A DNA stretch of 64,000 nt from Nostoc carneum NIES-2107 (GCA_002368155.1 AP018180.1:2141947-2205946), one strand, 5' to 3'; positions 17,598 through 27,190 are shown, numbered from the stretch's first letter. Made by a program: numbers and translations. The notes: generated from the letters alone by a model not told the origin.

Positions 17598-19232
17598 CTA
17601 AGAAGACACGCCCACCAATTCTTTCTCACTCCCCAATCCCTCACTTCTCACCCAAACTTTGTCCAACCCACCACTAACTAAATAGTGTTGCTGATGAACA
17701 TCCATCTCTGGAAAATCTAGATGCTTGTGCATACCGCGAGTTTCTTTCCGTTCTAAAGCGCTGTTATACATCCATCGCGCTGTAGCTACCATTGCCGCAG
17801 CTTCCCGCATCTGAATAATATTTTGTTGATTTCCAGCTTGACTACTACGAATTTCTTGCCAGAGATGATCTAATCTCTGCAATGATCCAGTTAAAGTTTG
17901 TTCTGTACGGAAAAGATTGCGATCGTAGGGGAAAACCTCAGCTTGGGTGGCTTGGATCACCTCTTCAGCCTTAATTTGATGTTGGCTACCACTGATCAAT
18001 CCAGCCTCGCCAACAGCTTCTACAGGGCGCTGAGTTACCCCCTCTCCCAAACTGTGAGCGTATTCAGCCGCAGATTTACCAGCCCAGTAACCAGAAGAGA
18101 TTGCCCAAGCTGCATTATGACTACCACCACCAGTAAAGCCACCACAAATTAATTCTCTAGTAGCAGCATCACCAGCAGCGTAAAGTCCTGGGACGGATGC
18201 AGCACAACTAGAATCAACAATCCGAATCCCACCTGTACCGCGTACTGTTCCTTCTAAACGCAAAGTAACGGGGAAACGTTGATTAAAGGGATCAATACCC
18301 GCACGATCAAAAGGTAAGAAGAAATTAGGCTGTGCTTTTCGCATATTTGCCTGCATCTCTTCATTTGCTTTATCCAAGATGGCATAGACAGGTTGCGTCA
18401 ACAGCGTTTGGGCAATTACTGAACGCCCTCTTTGTGAACCTGCACCAGGTATAGGCGTGCCATCTTCGTATGTGAAAGTTGCCCAATTGTAAAACAGGGT
18501 TTTAGTAACCGAAGAAAAGGCGGGAGAGATGCCATATGCGTTAGAAAACTCCATCCCTGACATCTCTGCACCCGCTTCTGCTGCCATGAGGTATCCATCC
18601 CCAGTCAGGACATTGCAACCTAAAGCTTTACTCAAGAAAGCACAACCACCTGTTGCAATGATTACTCCACCTGCACGCACAACCCATTGCTTACCAGTCT
18701 GACGGTTAATTCCAGTTGCTCCAGCAACAGCACCTTTTGCGTCTACTAATAATTGCAAGGCAGGGCTATTGTCTAAAATTGTTACACCCACCCGCTTAAT
18801 TTGCTTCCGCATCAGGCGCATATATTCTGGACCTTGGAGACTGCGCCGATAGGGTTTACCCTCTTCATCAACTGGGAAAGGATAACCCCACTCTGCTAAT
18901 AGGTTGACGTTGGTATATGTCTGATCCAGTACCCGATCCATCCAGGTACGATTGGCTAAAAATCCCCCCAAGGCTTCGCGACTGGCTTTTGCAGCTTCTC
19001 TAGCTTCTGCATCAGGAGGTACATACCATACACCATTACCCGATGCTGCTGCACAACCACTCGTACCGCAGTAACCCTTATCGACTAAAACCACCTTGGC
19101 ACCAGCAGATGCAGCACTCCAAGCAGCCCACGTACCAGCTGGGCCACCGCCAATTACTAGAACATCTGTCTGTAAGTTATGGTCAACATCAATGGTAGAT
19201 GAATTCTGCGATCGCCAATGGGGACTACTCAT
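17598..19232 (-). CDS. FAD-dependent oxidoreductase, AprA/AsfA-like
   Basis: 544 aa of the succinate dehydrogenase/adenylylsulfate reductase flavoprotein family. The dinucleotide motif GGGPAGTWAAWSAASAG is near residue 28, followed by DKGYCGTSGCAAASGNG; the second FAD segment is GLYAAGDAATRELICGG near residue 350, followed by FTGGGSHNAAWAISSGYWAG. The pairing with a 2[4Fe-4S] ferredoxin and a sulfonate-binding lipoprotein matches the sulfur-controlled asf desulfonation genes of P. putida. A role in splitting C-S bonds of aromatic sulfonates is therefore likely but inferred. A shared promoter element lies upstream at 19377-19407. Confidence 0.85.
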   Translation of the reverse strand: MSSPHWRSQNSSTIDVDHNLQTDVLVIGGGPAGTWAAWSAASAGAKVVLVDKGYCGTSGCAAASGNGVWYVPPDAEAREAAKASREALGGFLANRTWMDRVLDQTYTNVNLLAEWGYPFPVDEEGKPYRRSLQGPEYMRLMRKQIKRVGVTILDNSPALQLLVDAKGAVAGATGINRQTGKQWVVRAGGVIIATGGCAFLSKALGCNVLTGDGYLMAAEAGAEMSGMEFSNAYGISPAFSSVTKTLFYNWATFTYEDGTPIPGAGSQRGRSVIAQTLLTQPVYAILDKANEEMQANMRKAQPNFFLPFDRAGIDPFNQRFPVTLRLEGTVRGTGGIRIVDSSCAASVPGLYAAGDAATRELICGGFTGGGSHNAAWAISSGYWAGKSAAEYAHSLGEGVTQRPVEAVGEAGLISGSQHQIKAEEVIQATQAEVFPYDRNLFRTEQTLTGSLQRLDHLWQEIRSSQAGNQQNIIQMREAAAMVATARWMYNSALERKETRGMHKHLDFPEMDVHQQHYLVSGGLDKVWVRSEGLGSEKELVGVSS

Positions 19233-19376
19233 TGAATTCCTCGCCTCAATATTTAGCTTATGAACTAAAAAAACTTAGATAATCATGCAATAAATATGCC
19301 AGTTACTAACTGCAATGATGTTCATTAGAACAGTTAATCAATGCATATTGTTGTAGCACTGGCATTTACAATACCA

Positions 19377-19407
19377 TAAATTACGGTTAGTCGGTCAAGT
19401 TACAGTA
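19377..19407 (-). promoter_or_regulatory. Candidate sulfur-response element upstream of the asf-like operon
   Basis: Read on the minus strand it goes TACTGTAACTTGACCGA, CTAACCGTAATTTA. It aligns without gaps with 21369-21399 and 35181-35211. The TTGACC part looks like a -35 box, and TATTGT follows at a fitting distance. It lies about 145 bases before the flavoprotein start. Confidence 0.6.
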
Positions 19408-19634
19408 TTTATTTTCAATAAAAGCCTTGCATAATTTTTTATAAAAATCAAGAGGTGTTTTGATCAAACTTCAAATCCTCAATAAAAGCAGAGTTTTTTA
19501 AGAACAATCCCATAAAATTACTGCTTAAAATCGCAGATTTGTCCTAAAATCTGCCTATTATCGGTTTTTTACGAGTTTGCGTAAAAAATTAAATATAAGC
19601 CTAAAATTATAAAATTTTATAAAAAGTTTATTGT

Positions 19635-19691
19635 GTAGAAGGCGCTTTAGTGCTTACCTTAATAGGTTCTAAGTACTAAAGCGCTTACTAC
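19635..19691. repeat. Inverted repeat with AGCGCTTTAGTGCT-type arms
   Basis: Arms GTAGAAGGCGCTTTAGTGCT and, on the other strand, GTAGTAAGCGCTTTAGTACT. A related hairpin cluster is at 30998-31039. Apart from this repeat and the element at 19377, the 590-base gap 19233-19820 shows nothing. Confidence 0.65.
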
Positions 19692-19820
19692 AGGTTTGTA
19701 GATAATCCTAAAAATTAAATTATCTAATCAGTGAAAGCAAAGACGATAATCAGATTTTCCTCCTCTGCTTCCTCTGCTTCCTCCGCACAGCGAAGAGATA
19801 ATTTATTTTTTAGTCCCCAA

Positions 19821-20861
19821 TTATGGCGCTGGATTGGGATAACTTGTATGAACTGCGTCTAACTCTGCTAAAATCTCTGGGTTAAGAACTACATTTACAC
19901 TTTCAATGTTTTCTTGTAGTTGTTGTAGGGTTGTAGCACCAATAATTGTACTACTCACAAACCAGCGACTCCGCACAAAAGCTAAAGCTAATTGAGCAGG
20001 TGTTAAATTATGTTTTTTGGCAATTTCCGCATAAGCTGCTACAGCTTCATTGACATTTTGTTTGAGATAACGTTGTCCAAAACCTGGAAATAAAGTTATG
20101 CGAGTATTTCCTGGGTTGCTATTTTCTATATACTTGCCTGTTAACAAACCAAATCCTAGCGGACTGTAGGCGAGTAAACCCACATTTGTGTAATGCGAAA
20201 CTTCTGCTAAAGCGGAATCAAATACGCGATTTAGTAAGTTATAAGCATTTTGAATGGAGACTACTTTAGGTAATCCCAACTTTTTCGCAGCATGAACAAA
20301 TTTAGTTACGCCCCAAGGAGTTTCATTACTCAAACCTATATAGCGGACTTTACCTGCTTTGATAACTTCTGCAAAGGCTGCTAATTGCTCAGAAATTTTC
20401 ACAGTTTCCCGTTCTAACTCTGGTTTATACTCTGTCTGACCAAAAGTTGGAACATAGCGATCGGGCCAATGAATCTGGTACAAATCGATATAATCTGTTT
20501 GCAAGCGCCTCAAACTATCATCTACCGCTTGCTGAATATTCTTACTATCAATTTTGATATTCCCGTCCCGCAGCCATTTAAATGGACGACCAGGCCCAGC
20601 AATTTTAGTAGCAACAATTAGTTGATCCCGTTGCTGTTTTCTCAACCATTCGCCAATATAAGCTTCTGTTTTCCCTTGAGTTTCGCCACGAGGTGGTACT
20701 GGGTACATTTCCGCAGTATCAATAAAGTTCACCCCGTGGGCAATAGCATAATCTAATTGCTGATGGGCTTCTTCAATAGTATTTTGATGCCCATAAGTCA
20801 TAGTTCCCAAACAAATTTCGGAAACTTTTAAATCACTTTCGCCGAGTTGGTTGTATTTCAT
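19821..20861 (-). CDS. Aldo/keto reductase, Tas-like
   Basis: 346 aa, the length of Tas/YghZ-type enzymes. The catalytic tetrad is complete: Asp48, Tyr53, Lys86, His131 (DTAEMYPVP, ATKIAG, QIHWPD). The NADPH-binding C-terminal part has STIIGATTLQQLQENI. It reduces aldehydes/ketones with NADPH; the substrate is unknown. It has only three Met and one Cys. Whether it belongs to the sulfur island or only sits inside it is open. Confidence 0.88.
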   Translation of the reverse strand: MKYNQLGESDLKVSEICLGTMTYGHQNTIEEAHQQLDYAIAHGVNFIDTAEMYPVPPRGETQGKTEAYIGEWLRKQQRDQLIVATKIAGPGRPFKWLRDGNIKIDSKNIQQAVDDSLRRLQTDYIDLYQIHWPDRYVPTFGQTEYKPELERETVKISEQLAAFAEVIKAGKVRYIGLSNETPWGVTKFVHAAKKLGLPKVVSIQNAYNLLNRVFDSALAEVSHYTNVGLLAYSPLGFGLLTGKYIENSNPGNTRITLFPGFGQRYLKQNVNEAVAAYAEIAKKHNLTPAQLALAFVRSRWFVSSTIIGATTLQQLQENIESVNVVLNPEILAELDAVHTSYPNPAP

Positions 20862-21368
20862 AATTTCTGCATCAATTCTCTTAATTACTTTTACAGCAGA
20901 TTACAAGTAGATGAGGTAAAACAATTAAATTTATATCAGCTAAAACACATCTAAGATTTGCAGATTAAATTTTATCAATTTCTGATGGGGTGGGCATCTT
21001 GCCTGCCCAAATCATGTAACTTAAATGCCAATTAGCTTATCAATCTTGTGGTGTGGGTATCTTAACCGCTACAGGTTTACCTTGTAAGAGAGAAAATCTA
21101 CTGGATTTCACCAAAAGTCAAACTATTAAATAATTTGGGATTTTAGATTTGGCATTTCTGGCTTATCCCATACATAAGATTTGGGAAAAATCTTAAAATA
21201 CTATTAGTTTACTGATTTACCGGAGTTAATACTAAAAAAGTATACTACCAGACATTACTCACAGAAACAAGTTTATTTTGGGAATTTTAAAAATCTAGAG
21301 AGTATGTAACTAAAAATACTCATTCTCTACAGTTTTTCTGAAATACTGGTATCCTGTAATATTAAATC
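20862..21368. other. Gene-free upstream region of the porin gene
   Basis: No gene is supported. At 20983-21010 it holds a piece (GGGGTGGGCATCTTGCC) of the dispersed palindrome seen complete at 33643-33702. The rest is AT-rich and unremarkable up to the regulatory element at 21369. Confidence 0.4.
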
Positions 21369-21418
21369 TACTAAAATTCGACCAAATTACCGTACTTTAA
21401 TCGCGGCAGGTAATTTGG
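21369..21418 (+). promoter_or_regulatory. Candidate sulfur-response element with inverted repeat upstream of the porin
   Basis: The element reads TACTAAAATTCGACCAAATT, ACCGTACTTTA (21369-21399). A perfect 10-base inverted repeat is built on it: CCAAATTACC at 21382-21391 and GGTAATTTGG at 21409-21418. This arrangement suits binding of a dimeric regulator. The porin start is 223 bases downstream, so a long untranslated leader is expected. Confidence 0.62.
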
Positions 21419-21641
21419 TAGTAGCTACAAAGTGATTTTCTCTCTCTGAATTTTGTACTTAGAAGAGAAAAATTGTGACGGAGATTTGTAACTCACTCTC
21501 CAGATCAAAGCTGGAGTCTGAAAGATAATGACACTGCCAACTTCAAGCATAAAATTTCCAAGAAATTTAACTAAGTTATTTGCTTGATGTCTTTGGCAGT
21601 ACAGAGGATTTGTCCTAGATCGAATTGTTTGTTCAATCAAA

Positions 21642-23474
21642 ATGAAAAAAATTTTTGGGAATTTATTGCTGACCTTACCAACGTTTGTAGTGCTGCTTTT
21701 ATTAGCAACTAGCGCGAAAACTCTTGCTCAAGAAGTTCCTGCTCAACAAGAAGCAGAAACTCCAATAACTAAATTACCAGTTGTAAATAAAACTGTGCTT
21801 GAGGCTAATTTAACAGCCTCAGCAACTACAGAGGCTCAGACAGAATCAAAACCATCTGTCATCGAAACAGCACCTTTGAGTCCCATTGCACAAGTTCCAG
21901 TTATACAGCCTACAACCTCAACACCAAATAGCGATTTAGGACAAGTCACTTCTGTCTCGCAACTATCTGATGTTCAGCCTACCGATTGGGCATTTCAGGC
22001 GCTACAGTCTTTAGTTGAGCGCTATGGGGTAATTGCTGGCTATCCCGATGGTACATTTAAAGGGAACCGCGCCCTCACAAGATATGAATTTGCGGCTGGT
22101 TTAAATGCAGCGCTTGACCGCCTCAACGAATTGATTGCAACTAGCACTGCTGATTTAGTGAGGCGAGAAGACTTAAATACCCTGCAAAAGTTGCAAGAAC
22201 AATTTTCTGCCGAACTCGCCACTTTACGAGGACGAGTAGACTCTCTCGAAGCGCGTTCTGCTAAGTTAGAAGCCACTCAATTTTCTACAACTACCAAACT
22301 GCAAGGTTTAGCACAATTCTTTATTGCTGATAGTTTTGGTAATCGTGTCGGTACAAACAGAGATAATACCAATACTTTTTTAGGCTATCGTGCAACCCTC
22401 GCTCTACAAACTAGCTTTACTGGCAGAGACCAGCTGACAACTAGCTTAACGGCATCCAACTTTGTGGCTTTAGGAGGCGCGACTGCTGTTGGTGGTACAC
22501 CGCTAACCGGAACCAACCAAACCCGGTTTAACACAGAACGCAGCACTGGTTATGCGGCAGACAGTAATCTTTATCTTGATAGATTGTTCTATCGCTTCCC
22601 ATTCGGGAAAAACACTACCGTCTGGGTAGGTGCAAGGGCACTGCAACCTGTAACTTTTGCCCCTACTCTTAATCCTTTAGTTGGTAACGCCCAAACTGGA
22701 ACCCTCTCCCGATTTGGACTCTTCAACCCTGTAATTTACCGACCAGGTTTTGACGGCGCTGGTTTAGCTTTCGCCCATAAATTTAGCAATCAACTCCAAT
22801 TCAACGCAGGTTATATCGTAGATGATGCTTTAGGTAGTAATCCTGGAGGAAACGCCACTAATGCAGGCGGATTGTTTGGTAATGCTTATGAAGCACTAGC
22901 ACAGTTAACTTTTACCCCTAGTGGCAGTCTAGATATAAGTTTCGCCTACGCCCGTAAATATTTCCCCACTCCGGTTTCTCCCGGCCCCAACGGTACAGTG
23001 GTTGTAGCGCCTGGGTCTGGTTACAACATTACTGGTGGTACAGGTACTGCTAACGCTGCTCGTCCATTTGGTTTAGCACCCACATCCTCAGATAACTTTG
23101 GGGTGCAAGTTAACTGGAAAGCTAGTCGTGCTTTTCATATAGGTGGCTGGTTTGGTTATACACAAGCCCATCAAGAAGGCACTAGTAATGATGCAAGCAT
23201 CATTAATGCGGCACTAACTCTGGCGCTTCCAGATTTGGGTAAGAAAGGTAATTTGGCTGGGTTTGTCTTTGGTATCCCACCCAAAGTTACGAGTAATGAC
23301 GTAGCTGCGCGCAGAGATAACGATACCTCTTTTCATATAGAGGGTTTTTATACATATAGATTCAATGACAACATTAGTGTGACACCAACTTTGTTTGTCA
23401 TTACTAATCCAGAAGCTAATGCTAACAACGATCCAATTTGGGTAGGTGCTTTGCGTACTACTTTCACTTTCTAA
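21642..23474 (+). CDS. SLH-domain OprB-type porin without Met or Cys
   Basis: 610 aa outer-membrane protein. Signal peptide (MKKIFGNLLLTLPTFVVLLL), a Pro/Thr-rich linker, one SLH domain at about residues 109-165 (DVQPTDWAFQALQSLVERYG, IAGYPDGTFKGNRALTRYEF), a coiled coil at about 170-212, then an OprB/iron-uptake-porin beta barrel. SLH binds peptidoglycan-linked polymer and the barrel admits small solutes. Apart from the initiator there is no Met, and there is no Cys at all, which is exceptional at this length. Together with the upstream element this points to a porin made during sulfur starvation, perhaps for sulfonates or sulfate esters. The start has no strong ribosome binding site. Confidence 0.92.
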   Translation: MKKIFGNLLLTLPTFVVLLLLATSAKTLAQEVPAQQEAETPITKLPVVNKTVLEANLTASATTEAQTESKPSVIETAPLSPIAQVPVIQPTTSTPNSDLGQVTSVSQLSDVQPTDWAFQALQSLVERYGVIAGYPDGTFKGNRALTRYEFAAGLNAALDRLNELIATSTADLVRREDLNTLQKLQEQFSAELATLRGRVDSLEARSAKLEATQFSTTTKLQGLAQFFIADSFGNRVGTNRDNTNTFLGYRATLALQTSFTGRDQLTTSLTASNFVALGGATAVGGTPLTGTNQTRFNTERSTGYAADSNLYLDRLFYRFPFGKNTTVWVGARALQPVTFAPTLNPLVGNAQTGTLSRFGLFNPVIYRPGFDGAGLAFAHKFSNQLQFNAGYIVDDALGSNPGGNATNAGGLFGNAYEALAQLTFTPSGSLDISFAYARKYFPTPVSPGPNGTVVVAPGSGYNITGGTGTANAARPFGLAPTSSDNFGVQVNWKASRAFHIGGWFGYTQAHQEGTSNDASIINAALTLALPDLGKKGNLAGFVFGIPPKVTSNDVAARRDNDTSFHIEGFYTYRFNDNISVTPTLFVITNPEANANNDPIWVGALRTTFTF

Positions 23475-23564
23475 GCAAAATCACCCAATTTTGGATTGAC
23501 AGTTTTAACTAAATATTCATCTCGAATAATCTTACCTATTCAATGTGCGATCGCAGTTTTATCT

Positions 23565-23602
23565 CAATAAACTACGGTAACTTGATTAACTTAATGTATA
23601 AT
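23565..23602. promoter_or_regulatory. Candidate sulfur-response element (inverted) and -10 box
   Basis: On the minus strand 23565-23586 reads ATCAAGTTACCGTAGTTTAT, which matches the core of the element at 35181 at 19 of 22 positions by hand alignment. A TATAAT lies at 23597-23602 on the plus strand, and an 8-base inverted repeat (CTTGATTA/TAATCAAG) spans 23581-23606. The binding-protein gene starts 27 bases later. Confidence 0.5.
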
Positions 23603-23628
23603 CAAGGATCTCAGATAGGTAAATTCTG

Positions 23629-24726
23629 ATGATGAGTTCGATTTTTCAGCGTTTGTTCGCCGGATTGAATATATTCCGATCCACTCAATTTGCGCGTCAA
23701 AATAGTATCTTTTCCCTTGTGCGTCTTCCGGTGGCTGGGGCTTTTGTTGCTAGCTTATGTCTCAGCCTTTTATTTTCATCTTGCACAGCTAATAATGGCA
23801 GCAATAATACTACTTCTGCTAATAATTCTAATCAACCTAAAACATCTGTAGTCAAGTTTGGCTATCAAAAATCAGCAATTCTTCTCAAAAGTAAAGGCGT
23901 TTTAGAAAAGCGGTTACAACCTCAAGGTGTTTCTGTACAGTGGATAGAATTTCCTGCTGGGCCACAGCTTTTAGAAGCAATGAATGTTGGTAGTATTGAT
24001 TTTGGTCATACCGGAGAATCACCACCAATCTTTGCCCAAGCTGCGGGTGCATCATTAACATACATTGCGGGAATTGCGCCTAGCCCTGCGGGTCAAGCTA
24101 TTCTGGTTCCGCCAGATTCTCCGATTAAAACTGTCACTGACTTGAAGGGCAAAAAAATCGCTTTTCAAAAAGGTTCCAGCGCCCATTATATGTTGTTGCA
24201 AGTGTTAGAAAAATTTGGCTTGAAATACAGTGATATTCAACCAATATATCTACCACCTGCTGATGCAAGAGCAGCATTAGTAAAAGGAAGTTTAGACGCT
24301 TGGGTAATTTGGGATCCATTTTATGCTGCAGCACAAAAAGCAATTAATGCTCGTGTTTTGATTGATGGGACAGAAGTGAACAAGCAAGGAGGATATTACC
24401 TAGCTAGTCGCAAATTTGCTACAGAAAATCCCGAAATAATTAAGTCAATGTTAGAGGAAATTAAAACCCTTGAAGATTGGTCAGATAAACATCGAGATGA
24501 AGTAGCCGCCACGCTCTCACCTGTGTTAGGCATTGATTTAGAAACAATGCAAAAAGCTACACAGCGCAAGAAATTTGGTATTGTGCCCATTGATAGCAAT
24601 TTAATTGCTATACAGCAGAAAGTTGCAGATAAATTCTATGAATTGAAATTGATTCCTAAACAAATTGATGTGAAGGAAGCAATGCTGTCACCAGAACAAT
24701 ATGCAGCTTTTTCACCAAAGATATAG
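23629..24726 (+). CDS. Aliphatic-sulfonate-type substrate-binding lipoprotein (SsuA-like)
   Basis: 365 aa with a long N terminus before a lipobox-like SLLFSSC near residue 53. The mature part is SsuA-like: VVKFGYQKSAILLKSKG, IEFPAGPQLLEAMNVGSIDF, then HTGESPPIFAQAAGA, DLKGKKIAFQKGSSAHYML and GSLDAWVIWDPFYAAA. It binds alkanesulfonates or similar sulfur compounds in the periplasm. It is clearly a paralogue of the protein at 37203 (shared GESPP/AESPP, FAQAAG and LPP blocks). Unlike that one, it has seven Met and two Cys. No permease lies beside it. Confidence 0.9.
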   Translation: MMSSIFQRLFAGLNIFRSTQFARQNSIFSLVRLPVAGAFVASLCLSLLFSSCTANNGSNNTTSANNSNQPKTSVVKFGYQKSAILLKSKGVLEKRLQPQGVSVQWIEFPAGPQLLEAMNVGSIDFGHTGESPPIFAQAAGASLTYIAGIAPSPAGQAILVPPDSPIKTVTDLKGKKIAFQKGSSAHYMLLQVLEKFGLKYSDIQPIYLPPADARAALVKGSLDAWVIWDPFYAAAQKAINARVLIDGTEVNKQGGYYLASRKFATENPEIIKSMLEEIKTLEDWSDKHRDEVAATLSPVLGIDLETMQKATQRKKFGIVPIDSNLIAIQQKVADKFYELKLIPKQIDVKEAMLSPEQYAAFSPKI

Positions 24727-24778
24727 GTGTGGCTAATATATAGTAACCCTATTTAATTGGTGACATTTTGTGCTACTC

Positions 24779-24816
24779 AGATCCCCGACTTTTATAAAAA
24801 GTCGGGGATCTAAATT
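24779..24816 (+). terminator. Strong hairpin terminator
   Basis: A 15-base stem (AGATCCCCGACTTTT/AAAAGTCGGGGATCT) with a 3-base loop is followed by AAATTTTTA. It ends the binding-protein gene. Very similar hairpins are at 34006-34035 and 47220-47252. The rest of the gap up to 25206 has no gene; a dispersed-repeat fragment (GCCGCAGGCATCG) is at about 25024-25036. Confidence 0.75.
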
Positions 24817-25206
24817 TTTATATTTAATCTAATAAATTGACGTGTAAAATACTTGATTTCTGCCGTTGTTTATGAGAAAGTCTGAATTAAGATTAAATAC
24901 GATAAATCGATAGAGTTTAAGTAAATAATGCTTATTTGGAAAAGCCTACTAGCTGTAGGTCTAGATTCTAAACTATGCATTAGTCCTAACAACATACTAT
25001 AGACAGTCATGCGTTCCGTTAGGTTGCCGCAGGCATCGCACTTTTCACAGCATCACTAAGTGCCTACATGATGGTTGAAAAAAACTAGGGGATTGTTATA
25101 GAAATCCGTTGAGTCACAAAAATTCTGACAAGCTTGGACTCTCAAAAGTTTTTCAATTACGAATTAGTAATTATCTCGACGATTTTTTTATCAGTGGAGA
25201 CATATT

Positions 25207-27030
25207 ATGCCAGTAGATCCCTATTCTCACGACAGTTCTGAACAGGATGCTTTAATTCCTAGTGAAACACCAAAAGTGAAGCGAACCCGACGCTTTTTGC
25301 TTGGTGGTGCTAGTAGACGTTCTTTTCTTGGTCGCGTCGGCTTGTTTACAACTTCTAGTTTAGTGGCTGGAGTTTTAGGTTCATCTATTACATCTAAAAA
25401 AGGAGAAAATACGGTTCAGGCTGCGGAACCTAAAGCAAAATCTGACCATAGTAACTTACGAGAGAAAGCTTTTCAAGTTCGGACAACAGCAGCAAAGAAT
25501 AATCGAGAAATTCCTATTCCTCCCCATCCGACGAATGGAGATGAGGCAAAATACGCCAACAAAATTGCCACAGATACACGTGGATTACCCCATAATCAGT
25601 TGGGCGAAGTGGATTTGAAGGCCTATCAATCTTTTATTAATGCCTTAAACTCTGGCGACCCTAACGAGTATGAAAAAATCGTTTTGGGTGGTAAACGCAA
25701 GCTGGTACAACCACTCACACCATTAGCAATTAGCTTGAGTGGGGCCAATACTTGCCAATTAGCCATTCCCATACCGCCTACCCTTGACAGTGCAGAACAA
25801 GCGGCGGAATTCATCGAATTAGCTTGGCAACATCTTTTACAAGATGTACCTTTTAGCGAGTATCGTAACGATACAAATAACCCGTTGATTTTGGCAGCTT
25901 TGCAAGAGTTAAATCAGTTGTCAGGATTTAAAGGGCCCAAAAAGAATGGCAAGGTAACACCAGAACTGCTATTTAGAGGTACAGCAATTTATGCTGATGC
26001 TGCTGGTAAAGCGATTTCCTACACATTACCAGGGGTAGAAGTCGGCCCTTATGTTTCACAGTTTTTGCTGCGTCCTGTACCTGCGGGAACCCTTAATTAT
26101 GCTCAACTTAACCGCGTTCCGCTAGCTATTCCCGAAAACACTTTTCAAACTACTTATGACGAATGGTTGGTAGTGCAAAATGGTGGTGAGTCTGGGAGAA
26201 CGATTAAGTTTGACTCAACCCGTCGCTACTTTATCAATGGACGCGACCAAGCAGAGATTGCTCACACACCACCACCCGTATATGGAAATGCAGCTTTAAT
26301 TCTCGTTGCCAAGCCAGTTAAGGATAATCTTCTAGGTGGCGGTATAGGCGCACCCTACAATCCCAGTAATCCTTATAACAAGTCGAAAACCCAAGTCGGG
26401 GGTTCAGGGACATTTGGCCCTGGATATTCGCAATCTATATGTAGTTGGGTAGGGCCACATGCAATTAGAGCCGCTTACTGGCAGAAATACTACGTTCACC
26501 GTCGTCTGAGGGCAGAGGCTTATGGTGGGTTGGTTCATAATAATCAAGTGAAGAAAACCAACTATCCAATTCACCAAGAAGTATTCAAATCAGAAGCCCT
26601 CGATCGCATCTACAGCAAATATAAATCTTATTTGTTACCGCAAGCTTATCCTGAAGGCTCACCTCTCCACTCTTCTTATCCAGGAGGTGCTTCAGTGTCT
26701 GCTGGTGCTAGCGTAACGATTTTGAAGGCGCTATTTGATGAAAATTATGTGATTCCCAACCCGGTGATACCCGATCCACAAGATCCTACTAAGTTGATTC
26801 CCTATGAAGGGCCACCGTTGACTGTGGGCGGAGAATTGAACAAACTGGCGGCGAATATTGGACTAGGCCGCAATGCTGGTGGTATTCACTGGCGTACGGA
26901 TGCAGCAGCATCATTAGCACTTGGGGAAGCGATCGCAATTAGTATTCTCAGAGATGAGAAATTAACTTTCCGCGAAACATTTGAAGGTTTCACATTTACC
27001 AAATTTGATGGTACAAAAGTAACCATTTAA
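25207..27030 (+). CDS. Tat-exported vanadium-haloperoxidase/PAP2-like protein, altered active site, nearly sulfur-free
   Basis: 607 aa. A twin-arginine signal (ASRRSFLGRVGLFTTSSLVA) near residue 36 sends it to the periplasm. The three vanadate-site segments of bacterial haloperoxidases can be placed: KYYVHRRLRAEAYGG (Lys427, Arg435), SSYPGGASVSAGA (residues 489-501) and GRNAGGIHWRTDAA (Arg555, His561). The vanadate-binding Arg555 and His561 are kept. But the usual S-G-H of the second motif is G-G-A (493-495), so the acid-base His is gone, and the usual R-P of motif one is R-A. Only the initiator Met and two Cys occur. Its place among sulfur-scavenging genes suggests a role in sulfur-starved cells; the reaction may not be halide oxidation. 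GTGGAGA precedes the start. Confidence 0.87.
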   Translation: MPVDPYSHDSSEQDALIPSETPKVKRTRRFLLGGASRRSFLGRVGLFTTSSLVAGVLGSSITSKKGENTVQAAEPKAKSDHSNLREKAFQVRTTAAKNNREIPIPPHPTNGDEAKYANKIATDTRGLPHNQLGEVDLKAYQSFINALNSGDPNEYEKIVLGGKRKLVQPLTPLAISLSGANTCQLAIPIPPTLDSAEQAAEFIELAWQHLLQDVPFSEYRNDTNNPLILAALQELNQLSGFKGPKKNGKVTPELLFRGTAIYADAAGKAISYTLPGVEVGPYVSQFLLRPVPAGTLNYAQLNRVPLAIPENTFQTTYDEWLVVQNGGESGRTIKFDSTRRYFINGRDQAEIAHTPPPVYGNAALILVAKPVKDNLLGGGIGAPYNPSNPYNKSKTQVGGSGTFGPGYSQSICSWVGPHAIRAAYWQKYYVHRRLRAEAYGGLVHNNQVKKTNYPIHQEVFKSEALDRIYSKYKSYLLPQAYPEGSPLHSSYPGGASVSAGASVTILKALFDENYVIPNPVIPDPQDPTKLIPYEGPPLTVGGELNKLAANIGLGRNAGGIHWRTDAAASLALGEAIAISILRDEKLTFRETFEGFTFTKFDGTKVTI

Positions 27031-27162
27031 ATTTTCTCCACTTCTAGTTCATCAAGGGAATTTAGTGGGGGTAAAGGTTAAGGGTTAAGGGGAAAAGGTT
27101 TTTGATTCCTTACCCTTCCCCAGCCTTTACCTCACATTTTTGGTTTAGCAGACTTTTAACAC

Positions 27163-27190
27163 TCCCACGGCTTAAAACCGTGGGATTTTT
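27163..27190 (+). terminator. Rho-independent terminator of the haloperoxidase-like gene
   Basis: Stem TCCCACGG/CCGTGGGA with a 7-base loop, followed directly by TTTTT. Well-formed. Confidence 0.88.
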
